In this document: positions 26,667 through 34,531 of the stretch, piece by piece
How positions within the stretch are numbered: position 1 is the stretch's first letter
Layout: every line of letters starts with the position of its first letter
Assembly: GCA_963785755.1 (NCBI GenBank)
Contig: CAWAXG010000047.1
Coordinates: 62,001 to 126,000 of the forward strand
DNA: 64,000 nucleotides
Reading direction: 5' to 3'
DNA from: JACCXG01 sp963785755
Lineage (GTDB): Bacteria > Acidobacteriota > Vicinamibacteria > Vicinamibacterales > 2-12-FULL-66-21
Translations under genes and position numbers: made by a program
The notes under the pieces: generated by a model
Seen by the model: only the letters and a program-made list of their open reading frames with translations
What the model was told of the DNA's origin: nothing
The model's database searches: none

Positions 26667-28652
26667 ATGGCGACCCTCCCGACTGACCCTGCGACGGCTG
26701 GACCAAGCGGCAACAAGCCCGGCCCCCCGCCACCCGTCCCTGCCAGCCCCCGTCGATGGCCACCGCGGCCCTGGTGGCTCGTCTTCCTCGTGCTCATGAC
26801 CGTCAATTACCTGGGAACGCGGGTGTTTTTCCGGGAACCATCCTCGATCACCGTGCCCTATACCTTCTTCAAGGCGCAGGTCGACGCGGGCAATGTCGAG
26901 GACGTGACGAGCGTGGGCGATGCGATCCAGGGGCGCTTCAAGACGAAGGTCACGTATCCGCCACCGAACGCGGGAGCGCCGGCCGACCAGGCACACTCAC
27001 CGGATCACCCCGACGCTCGGACGTCGACGGAATTCACGACGCAACGACCGATCTTCGCCGACCAGGATCTCGAGCGGCGGCTGGCAGACAAAGGGGTGGC
27101 GATCACGGCCATCGACGAGAACGCCTCATCGTGGCTGAAGCTGCTGGTCAGCTTCGGCCCCACGTTGTTGCTGATCGCCGCCTTCGTTTGGATCAGCGGC
27201 CGTGCCGCGGCAAGTGCCGGGGGCGGGCTGTTCAGCCTCGGCCGGAGCCGCGCCAAGCGGTTCAGCGAGCAGCAGCCGAAGGTCACCTTCGACGATGTCG
27301 CGGGGATTGACGAGGCGGAGAACGAATTGATCGAGATCGTCGACTTCCTCAAGAACCCGGATAAGTACCAACGCCTCGGCGGCAAGGTGCCGAAGGGCGT
27401 CCTGTTAATCGGGGCGCCCGGAACGGGCAAGACGTTGCTGGCGCGGGCCATTGCCGGGCAGGCGGGCGTGCCCTTTTTCAGTCTCAGCGCCTCCGAGTTC
27501 ATCGAGATGATCGTGGGCGTCGGGGCCGCGCGCGTGCGGGACCTGTTCAAGCAGGCGCGGGAGGCGGCGCCGGCCATCATCTTCATCGATGAACTGGACG
27601 CCATCGGCCGCACGCGCGGGAGCGGCGTGCAGCTCGGCGGACACGACGAGCGCGAGCAGACGTTGAACCAGATCCTGACGGAGATGGACGGTTTCGACTC
27701 CCGCGAGGGCGTCATCGTCCTGGCCGCTACCAACCGCGCTGACGTGCTCGACCAGGCCTTGTTGCGACCGGGCCGCTTCGACCGCCGCGTCGTGGTCCAG
27801 CGGCCCGACCGGGCCGGCCGGGCCGCGATTCTGAAGGTGCACACCAAGAATGTGCCCCTGGCGCCCGACGTCTCCCTGGAGCGAATCGCCGCCGAAACGC
27901 CGGGCCTGGTCGGCGCCGAGCTGCGCAACGTCGTCAACGAAGCGGCGCTCCTCGCGGCCCGCAAGGACGAGGATGCCGTCAGTGCCGAGGATTTTGCCGA
28001 CGCGCTGCAGAAGATCACCCTCGGCCCCGCGCGTAACATCCTGCTCAACGCGGCGGATCGGGAGCGCACTGCCTATCACGAGGCAGGGCACGCGCTGCTC
28101 GCGCTGCTGACGCCCGGCAGTGATCCCGTGCACCGCGTCTCCATCGTGCCGCGCGGCATGGCGCTCGGAGCAACGTATCAACTCCCCGTCGACGATCGAA
28201 CCAGTTATGCCGAGGACTACCTGCGGGCGCGCATCACCTGCGCACTCGGAGGCCGCGCGGCCGAAAAGCTCGTGTATGGCGTCGGCACGACCGGTGCCGA
28301 AAACGATCTTCAGCAGGTCACCGAGATCGCGCGGCACATGGTCTTGCGCTGGGGGATGAGCGATGCGCTCGGGCCAATCAGCTTTGTCGCGCCGCAGGAC
28401 GAGGGTCTGCCGCCGGCGTTCCAGCATCAGCCATACAGCGAGGCCACCTCCGAGCTGATCGATGCCGAGGTCCGGCGGATCGTCGAGGAAAGCCACCGCG
28501 AGGCCGACCGGGTGCTGGCGGCGCACCGCGGCACGCTCGACGCCCTTGCACACGCCCTGCTGAAAGCCGAATCGTTGAACGCGCAGGAAATCCGCGACGT
28601 GACCGGCCTGTGCGATACCCCGGCGCATCTGCAGGAGCATTCGGCCAGGTAG
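26667..28652 (+). CDS. ftsH: ATP-dependent zinc metalloprotease FtsH
   Basis: 661 residues. Two N-terminal membrane helices (about 37-50 and 163-177) flank a periplasmic domain with a Pro/Asp-rich insertion. The AAA+ domain has Walker A GAPGTGKT (249-256), Walker B IIFIDELD (304-311) and an SRH with LLRPGRFDR. The M41 peptidase has HEAGH (471-475). The protein degrades misfolded or regulatory membrane and cytosolic proteins at the inner membrane. The Pro-rich N-terminus (GPPPPVPASPRRWPPRPWW) is unusual and suggests an accessory paralogue. It converges on the clock-operon kinase. Confidence 0.93.
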   Translation: MATLPTDPATAGPSGNKPGPPPPVPASPRRWPPRPWWLVFLVLMTVNYLGTRVFFREPSSITVPYTFFKAQVDAGNVEDVTSVGDAIQGRFKTKVTYPPPNAGAPADQAHSPDHPDARTSTEFTTQRPIFADQDLERRLADKGVAITAIDENASSWLKLLVSFGPTLLLIAAFVWISGRAAASAGGGLFSLGRSRAKRFSEQQPKVTFDDVAGIDEAENELIEIVDFLKNPDKYQRLGGKVPKGVLLIGAPGTGKTLLARAIAGQAGVPFFSLSASEFIEMIVGVGAARVRDLFKQAREAAPAIIFIDELDAIGRTRGSGVQLGGHDEREQTLNQILTEMDGFDSREGVIVLAATNRADVLDQALLRPGRFDRRVVVQRPDRAGRAAILKVHTKNVPLAPDVSLERIAAETPGLVGAELRNVVNEAALLAARKDEDAVSAEDFADALQKITLGPARNILLNAADRERTAYHEAGHALLALLTPGSDPVHRVSIVPRGMALGATYQLPVDDRTSYAEDYLRARITCALGGRAAEKLVYGVGTTGAENDLQQVTEIARHMVLRWGMSDALGPISFVAPQDEGLPPAFQHQPYSEATSELIDAEVRRIVEESHREADRVLAAHRGTLDALAHALLKAESLNAQEIRDVTGLCDTPAHLQEHSAR

Positions 28653-28767
28653 GAAGGTGAATCATTGAAGCACACCGGAAGCAGCGACGTCGCGGTCTAT
28701 CTGGGCGGACGGTCCGGACTGACGTACACCCGTTCATACAGAGATGACGCGTCAGGGCACGTCTCTC

Positions 28768-30381
28768 CTATCCGTCGACCGCTTCGCTGATCAGGCGGGC
28801 CAGGTGGTCCTGGTCGACGGGCCTGGCGAGGTGATAGTCGAACCCATGCTCCAATGAATGCATCGAGCCGCCAGGAGAGCCGTCGCCAGTCAGCGCCAGC
28901 AGCAGCATGCCCCGGCCCTCCGGCTTCTCGCGAATCCGCCTCGCCACCTCGTAGCCGTCGATGCTCGGGCGACTGACGTCAATGATCCCGACGTTTGGAC
29001 GCACGACGTTCAGCAGTTCGATCCCGCGGACGCCATCGTCCACGTCGTAGACGACGTGCCCGGCGAGCTCGAGCATCATCCGCAGGGTTTCTCGTGCCTC
29101 GCCGCTGTCCTCTATCACAAGCACACGCCTGGGCTTCACCCGACGTTCCCGCGGGGAGGACATCCCGGAGGACGTTTCTGGGGAAGGCATCGCCTCCAGC
29201 CGGACCGTGAACGTGGAGCCGCGCCCTTCTCCCTCGCTCGATGCGGTCACCGAACCTCCATGCAACTCGACAAGGCGCCGGACGAGGGCCAGGCCAATCC
29301 CGAGGCCGCCCCGGGCGCGGGCAAGGGTCTGGTCGGCCTGCACGTACATGTCGAAGATGAAGGGCAGCAGCGAAGGCGAGATGCCGAAACCCGAGTCCTC
29401 GACGCTCAGCACCGCGTCTGCCCCGTCTGCGCGCAGGGCCACCCGAATGTGGCCACCGGGTGGCGTGTACTTGACGGCGTTGGTGAGGATGTTGGAGAGC
29501 ACCTGCTCGATCCGCCCGGCGTCCCCATCAATCCACGCAGGTTCGGTTCTGACGTCGATGTGCCGGTCCAGTCCGGTGTCGGCGGTGAACGAGGCGGCCG
29601 CCCGAAGCACCAGCTCGGCGAGGTCGAGTGGCTGTCGATGCAACCGGATCTTGCCGGAGTTCACGCGCTCGATGTCGAGGAGATCGTCGATCAGATGTGT
29701 GATGTGGTCGACTTGCCTGGCGATCACCTCGTGTGCGCGGGTTGGCTTGCCCTCGGCGTGCATCGCCTTGAGCATGTGGGCGGCCGTGCTGATCGCTCCG
29801 AGCGGATTGCGCAGCTCGTGGCCCAATAGTGCCAGGAACTCGTCCTTCGTGCGGCTGTCGCGCTCGGCACGGTCGCGCTTGGTGTGGGCTTCGAGGAGCT
29901 CCGTCATGTCCGTCACGATCAGGTTCCTGCGCGCGCCACGGGCCGACGTGGTGGTGGTGAGCGACAGACTCACCTCGAAGGCACCTGAATCCGGGCCGAG
30001 CAACTTGCAGCGTCCCCTGCCGTTACCAGCGTCCAGCAGGGTCTCGACGTCATGCTTGTCGGACGCGTGCACGAAGCGGCCGAAGTGGCTGCCGTTCACC
30101 GACTGGAGCGGCTCGCCCACGAGCGCCGCGAAGCGTGCGTTGGCGTAGAGGATGTCGCCGAGGCTGGTCAGGACCGCGGCACCCTCCTGCATCTGTTCCA
30201 CGAGGTTGCGGTACGGCTCTTCGGCGCTGTGCAGCGTGTAGATCTGATTGCCGCCGGCGCCCTCTACGACCAGGGCGTCGATCTCGCCGTGCCGAATCGC
30301 GCGGAGCATCTCTTCGGCTTCGGCGAGCCGCACGCGCAGCGTCTCGTTCTGTTCGCGGTAGTGGTCGCGGCTTGTGTCCAT
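28768..30381 (-). CDS. PAS-containing hybrid histidine kinase of the kaiBC operon
   Basis: 537 residues from ATG 30381, four bases after the second kaiB. An N-terminal coiled segment (RVRLAEAEEMLRAIRHGEID) precedes a PAS domain (about 55-165). HisKA has H188 in LLGHELRNPL; HATPase motifs are NILTNAVKY, DSGFGI and GGLGIGLA. A C-terminal receiver starts at about 418, with acidic pair ED, phospho-acceptor D468 and T498. The usual receiver Lys is replaced by Arg (R520, HLARPVD). No membrane segment is seen, so it is a cytosolic sensor, the likely output or input partner of KaiC/KaiB. Confidence 0.88.
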   Translation of the reverse strand: MDTSRDHYREQNETLRVRLAEAEEMLRAIRHGEIDALVVEGAGGNQIYTLHSAEEPYRNLVEQMQEGAAVLTSLGDILYANARFAALVGEPLQSVNGSHFGRFVHASDKHDVETLLDAGNGRGRCKLLGPDSGAFEVSLSLTTTTSARGARRNLIVTDMTELLEAHTKRDRAERDSRTKDEFLALLGHELRNPLGAISTAAHMLKAMHAEGKPTRAHEVIARQVDHITHLIDDLLDIERVNSGKIRLHRQPLDLAELVLRAAASFTADTGLDRHIDVRTEPAWIDGDAGRIEQVLSNILTNAVKYTPPGGHIRVALRADGADAVLSVEDSGFGISPSLLPFIFDMYVQADQTLARARGGLGIGLALVRRLVELHGGSVTASSEGEGRGSTFTVRLEAMPSPETSSGMSSPRERRVKPRRVLVIEDSGEARETLRMMLELAGHVVYDVDDGVRGIELLNVVRPNVGIIDVSRPSIDGYEVARRIREKPEGRGMLLLALTGDGSPGGSMHSLEHGFDYHLARPVDQDHLARLISEAVDG

Positions 30382-30385
30382 TGCG

Positions 30386-30733
30386 CTACCCACCGTCGGA
30401 CCCGCGAATGAGATCGAGTCCGAGCAGCACGCGCTCGCGGTTTGACATGTCGCCGATGATCCTGCGCATCGGCAGCGGCAGCTTCTTGATGAGCGTCGGG
30501 GCTGCGACGATCTGCTCACCCTTCGTGAGGACCGGCTGCTGGTAGATGTCGATGACCTCGAGTTCGTACCGCCCCTCGAGATACTCGTCGCAGATGGCCC
30601 TCAGGTTGCCGACGGCACGCGACGATCGCGACGTCATGCCGGTGACATAGAGCCGGAGGATGTACTGCTCGCCGCCCGGGGGCTGACCGGCCCGGGCCGA
30701 CAAATCGCGAAGGTTGCGCCGGTTCAGTGGCAT
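30386..30733 (-). CDS. kaiB: KaiB-like protein 2
   Basis: 115 residues from ATG 30733, seven bases after the first kaiB. A thioredoxin-like KaiB fold is shown by YILRLYVTGMTSRSSRAVGN and the hallmark C-terminal block AAPTLIKKLPLPMRRIIGDM, then LLGLDL. KaiB binds phosphorylated KaiC and slows its kinase cycle. Two KaiB paralogues in one operon suggest divided roles. The frame is open upstream of 30733 but would overlap the first kaiB. Confidence 0.9.
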   Translation of the reverse strand: MPLNRRNLRDLSARAGQPPGGEQYILRLYVTGMTSRSSRAVGNLRAICDEYLEGRYELEVIDIYQQPVLTKGEQIVAAPTLIKKLPLPMRRIIGDMSNRERVLLGLDLIRGSDGG

Positions 30734-30740
30734 GAGCCCC

Positions 30741-31100
30741 TCACTGGCGCCCACGGAGATCCAGGCCGACGAGCACGCGCTCCGTGTTCGAGAGATCGCC
30801 GATGATCTTCTTGATCGGTTCCGGCAGCCGCCGCACCAGTGTCGGTACGGCCAGGATCTGGTCACCGCGTGCGAGCTGTGGATTCTCCAGGAGATCGATG
30901 ATCTCGATCTGATAGCGGCCCAGCAGGTGCTGATTGCAAATCTGCTTCAGGTTGGTGAAGGCCAGAAGCGACTTCGGCGTCTGTCCCGCGACGTAGAGCC
31001 GGAGCGAGTAGACCTCCCCAGCAGGCGACAGCGTGGACGGCCCGTGGTCAGACAACTGCATGGCTAGCCGCTCCTTCCGCTGAACCGCGTTCGACGTCAT
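30741..31100 (-). CDS. kaiB: KaiB-like protein 1
   Basis: 119 residues from ATG 31100, which overlaps the KaiC stop (ATGA). YSLRLYVAGQTPKSLLAFTN and AVPTLVRRLPEPIKKIIGDL followed by VLVGLDL are the KaiB signatures. An N-terminal extension of about 30 residues precedes the fold. An internal Met (AMQLSDHG) would give a shorter form. It is clearly a paralogue of the downstream KaiB but differs at many positions. Confidence 0.92.
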   Translation of the reverse strand: MTSNAVQRKERLAMQLSDHGPSTLSPAGEVYSLRLYVAGQTPKSLLAFTNLKQICNQHLLGRYQIEIIDLLENPQLARGDQILAVPTLVRRLPEPIKKIIGDLSNTERVLVGLDLRGRQ

Positions 31101-32578
31101 CCAATGGCCCCGTGCGCCGCAGCCGCGGCGTCGAGCAGATCGAGTCCGTGGTTCGTCATCACGAACTCGCACAGCTCGTTCGAATGTGCCATGCCGCGGG
31201 ACTTCAGCACGTACAAACCCCGGCGGTGTCGATCGCCGACTTGATCGTTCGCCAGGACGATCCAGGTATCCATCAGGGACGAGATCGTGGTCTCAGTGCG
31301 CTCGATGTCGCTTCGTCCAGGCATGAGGCTCGTCAGCATCGCGGTGATGTTCGCGGTCTTGAGATGATCAATCAACCGCGTGAGCATCGCCTGGACGTCG
31401 TTGTAGGTCCCGACCGTCATCAAGTTGGTGACCGGATCGATGACGGTCACCGTCGGCCCGAAGTCCGCCACGGCCTGGTGCATGGTCACGAGATGCGTCT
31501 CGAGCCCGTATCGCGAAGGCCGGTCCGCATGGAACTGCAGCAGTCCACCGGCTACCCACGGCTCGAGGTCGATGCCGATCGAGCGCATGTTTCGAAGGAG
31601 CTGCTGGGGCGATTCTTCGAACAGGAAGCACAGGCAGCGTTCGCCCCGGCGGCACGCCGCGTCGAGGAAGTGCGCGGCCAGGCTCGTCTTCCCCGTCCCC
31701 GCCGTGCCGGAGACCAGGATCGTGCTTCCGCGGTAGTAGCCCTCGCCGCTGAGCATCTCGTCGAGATGCGCGACGCCCGACGCCACACGCGCCAACGGCG
31801 CCTCATGCTGAAGGGCCAGGGAGGAGACCGGCAGCACGCTGATGCCATCGGCATTGATGAGGAACGGATACTCGTTCGTGCCGTGGTGAGAGCCGCGGTA
31901 CTTGACCACACGCAGGCGACGCGTCGAGACTTGATCGTGGACGCGGTGGTCGAGCAGGATGACCGCGTCCGAGACGTACTCCTCGAGTCCCTGTCGGGTG
32001 AGGGCACCGTCGCCACGTTCGCCCGTGATCAGGGCGGTCACGCCCTGGTCCTTCAGCCATCGAAACAGCCGTCGCAATTCGGACCGGAGGATGGTGTCGT
32101 TCTTCAAGCCTGCAAACAGCGATTCGATGGTGTCGAGGACGACCCGTCTCGCTCCCACCGTCCGAATGGCGTGATCGAGCCGGACGAAGAGCCCTTCCAG
32201 GTCGTACTCGCCCGTTTCCTCGATCTCGCTGCGTTCCACGCGCACGAAGTCGACCGCAAGCTTCCGGGCCTTGATCAGCTCCGGGAGGTCAAAACCCAGC
32301 GACGCCACGTCGCTGGCAATCTCCTCTTCGTTCTCCTCGAACGTCATGAGCACGCCGGGCTCGTCGAAGTGGAGGGCGCCGTTCACCAGAAAGGTGAGAG
32401 CGAGCAGGGTCTTGCCTGATCCGGGCCCGCCGCAGACGAGCGTCGGCCGGCCTTTGGGCAGGCCGCCGCGCGTGATCTCGTCCAGGCCGCGGATTCCTGT
32501 GAGGGTTTTCGGCAGTTCGGTGCCGCGCGGCAGGAGGGACGAACCGGCCACGCTGGTTGGTTTCTCCTGGCAATTCAC
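31097..32578 (-). CDS. kaiC: KaiC-like double-RecA ATPase/kinase
   Basis: 493 residues if the GTG at 32578 is used; a GTG at 32551 with CAGGAG upstream is the alternative, and the frame is open to 33379 without homology. CI: Walker A GGPGSGKT (50-57), catalytic E81/E82 (TFEENEEE). CII: Walker A GTAGTGKT (291-298), E321/E322 (FLFEES). The autophosphorylation site aligns as TTISSLMDT (430-438), so Ser433/Ser434 replace the cyanobacterial Ser-Thr pair. The protein stops at LLDAAAAAHGAIG, without the long KaiA-binding tail. No kaiA is nearby. Confidence 0.92.
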   Translation of the reverse strand: MNCQEKPTSVAGSSLLPRGTELPKTLTGIRGLDEITRGGLPKGRPTLVCGGPGSGKTLLALTFLVNGALHFDEPGVLMTFEENEEEIASDVASLGFDLPELIKARKLAVDFVRVERSEIEETGEYDLEGLFVRLDHAIRTVGARRVVLDTIESLFAGLKNDTILRSELRRLFRWLKDQGVTALITGERGDGALTRQGLEEYVSDAVILLDHRVHDQVSTRRLRVVKYRGSHHGTNEYPFLINADGISVLPVSSLALQHEAPLARVASGVAHLDEMLSGEGYYRGSTILVSGTAGTGKTSLAAHFLDAACRRGERCLCFLFEESPQQLLRNMRSIGIDLEPWVAGGLLQFHADRPSRYGLETHLVTMHQAVADFGPTVTVIDPVTNLMTVGTYNDVQAMLTRLIDHLKTANITAMLTSLMPGRSDIERTETTISSLMDTWIVLANDQVGDRHRRGLYVLKSRGMAHSNELCEFVMTNHGLDLLDAAAAAHGAIG

Positions 32579-33016
32579 TTCGTCGAAGCTCAGGCTCAAT
32601 GGGAACCTCCCAAGTGCGAGCCGTTCGCACGGGGCACGGACGTGGAGGGCTTGACCGCGGCGCGATGGACGGAGGTTGAACCTCCGCCGCTCGATCTGAA
32701 GGAGGCACTGTGACACCTCGTCGGTATCACAGCTGTTCTGTTTTGGACACCTCGCCAGGAACGCAGGGCGTCTCCCTTTTACCGGCAGCGTACTCGCTGC
32801 GCCGCACGAAAGATGTTCTTCAAGGAGCGCCCAGGTGCGCTCAATTGAACAGACCTGACGCGAGCCACGCACTAAGGTTGCTCTGAGGCTCTCGCCCGCC
32901 ACAGCGATTAACTGTTCGGCGTCGCTGCGCCGATCGCCTCCACTCGGTTTGTCGGCGCAGCCACTCGTTGGGTCGTCTGCTGCTGAATTCACTCTGGAAC
33001 ACGCACTGGAGATGCC
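32579..33016. promoter_or_regulatory. Divergent intergenic region between kaiC and the YtxH gene
   Basis: About 440 bases that must hold the promoters of the clock operon and of the divergent YtxH-PP2C pair. It contains a near-perfect palindrome CGGAGGTT-G-AACCTCCG (32670-32686), a plausible regulator site. I could not assign a convincing -35/-10 pair for kaiC. Confidence 0.4.
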
Positions 33017-33430
33017 ATGACTGAAACAGGACATGAAAACACTACCGAGCCACGACTCGAGGCCGCCAGCGGCCATAGTGACGGCTTTCTGATTGGTCTC
33101 TTCGGTGGCGCACTGATCGGAACCGCCGCAGGCGTGTTCTTCGCCTCCCAGATAAATGCAGCTGTTCGGAACCTTCAACGACAGTTCCCGGACGCCGCGG
33201 CGGGTGCCAGCGACGCCGCAGCGGCAAGATATCGAGCGGCCACGACGCGAGTCGGCGACGCGGTCGACGATCTTCAGCACAAGGGCCGGGGAGTCTATGG
33301 GAAAGCGCTGAGCGCGGTCGTACGAGGCGCGGAGGATGTCAAGGAGCGTGCAACCGAGGCTCAGATCGAGCTGGATCAAAGCGCCGCGAACGCGGAGCGC
33401 CGCTCGTCGTCAGGGATTGGAGATCGTTAG
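33017..33430 (+). CDS. YtxH-domain-like protein
   Basis: 137 residues. A single hydrophobic segment near the N-terminus (GFLIGLFGGALIGTAAGVFF) is followed by a long charged, Ala-rich helix (RNLQRQFPDAAAGASDAAAA, VRGAEDVKERATEAQIELDQ), the layout of YtxH/GvpP-type envelope or stress proteins. It lies 51 bases upstream of the PP2C gene and is divergent from kaiC. Function unknown. Confidence 0.6.
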   Translation: MTETGHENTTEPRLEAASGHSDGFLIGLFGGALIGTAAGVFFASQINAAVRNLQRQFPDAAAGASDAAAARYRAATTRVGDAVDDLQHKGRGVYGKALSAVVRGAEDVKERATEAQIELDQSAANAERRSSSGIGDR

Positions 33431-33481
33431 ACCGCACATCGCACGCTCACATGCCGCGCCAGGCTCAGGCTACGAGCGGAG

Positions 33482-34381
33482 ATGCAAATGACCGACGAGT
33501 CCGTCATGCCGATGCCACCCCGCCCGCTGACGGTGAAGGCCTTTGGAATCACCGACAGGGGCAAGGTGCGCACGACCAATGAGGATCAGTTCCTAATCGC
33601 CGAGCTCACGAAGGCGATGCGCGTCTGGCAGACGAGCCTGCCGGAACCGAAGGTGCAGGTTGGCGAGGAGCACGCACATCTGTTTCTCGTGGCTGACGGC
33701 ATGGGCGGGCACCGGGCGGGCGAACGGGCGAGCGCCCTCGCCGTGGTCGCGATCGAGCAGTTCACGCTCAATACGTTCAAGTGGTTCTTTGGCGCGAATG
33801 ACAGCGAAGCGCAGAAGGTCCTCGCGCAGTTCCAGTCCGCGCTCAGTCAAGCCGACGCCCGCATTCTCGAGGAGGCGGCGGAGCATCCGGAACTGAGCGG
33901 GATGGGGACGACGGTGACGATGGCGTTTCATCTGGGTGCGCAGCTGTGCGTCGTGCACGTCGGCGACAGCCGTGCGTACGTGTACCGAGACGGCGAGTTG
34001 CACCAGCTCACCCAGGACCACACGGTGACCGCCGACATGGTGCGCAGCGGAACCCTTCGGCCAGACCAGGTCGCCGGGCACCGTCTCCGCCACGTCATCA
34101 CGAACGTCGTCGGCGGCCAGGAGCTCGGAGTCACCGTCGAGGCCCGCGCGCTCGAAGTTCAGGCTGGCGATCGCTTACTGCTTTGCTCGGACGGATTGAC
34201 GGAGATGGTGACGAACGAGGCGATCGCGGCCACACTCGACGCCGAGCCCGCACCCGAGAGTGCCGCGAAGAAGCTGCTCGCGCAGGCAAACGATGGCGGG
34301 GCCCCCGACAACATCACGCTGCTGATCGTGCGGTTTGATCCAGCCGACTCCGACGCAGGGAACCCTGGCGATGCACGGTGA
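33482..34381 (+). CDS. PP2C-family Ser/Thr protein phosphatase
   Basis: 299 residues. PPM motifs in order: ITDRGKVRTTNEDQF (first metal Asp region), LVADGMGGHRAGERAS, GMGTTVTMAF, VHVGDSRAYVYRDG, LLLCSDGLTEMV and GAPDNITLLIVRF. Soluble Stp1-like enzyme that removes phosphate from Ser/Thr residues. The start could be ATG 33482 or 33488. Since it is divergent from kaiC, whose phosphosites are two serines, a link to KaiC dephosphorylation is imaginable but unsupported. Confidence 0.9.
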   Translation: MQMTDESVMPMPPRPLTVKAFGITDRGKVRTTNEDQFLIAELTKAMRVWQTSLPEPKVQVGEEHAHLFLVADGMGGHRAGERASALAVVAIEQFTLNTFKWFFGANDSEAQKVLAQFQSALSQADARILEEAAEHPELSGMGTTVTMAFHLGAQLCVVHVGDSRAYVYRDGELHQLTQDHTVTADMVRSGTLRPDQVAGHRLRHVITNVVGGQELGVTVEARALEVQAGDRLLLCSDGLTEMVTNEAIAATLDAEPAPESAAKKLLAQANDGGAPDNITLLIVRFDPADSDAGNPGDAR

Positions 34382-34531
34382 GAAAGGCGCGGGCCCCGCA
34401 AAGCGCGAAGGTGGAAGGGGCGTCAGCCGCGAAGGCGGACGGCCACACCTTGCACCGAGGCGAGAACCCGCATCGGTCAGATGCAGGCTGAGGCGGCCGC
34501 GCAGCGGCTGCGCGGACGCCCCAGCAGCCGC

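Noticed and set aside
32579..33379. N-terminal extension of KaiC
   Set aside because: The frame is open, but residues are unlike any KaiC and it would overlap the divergent YtxH gene.
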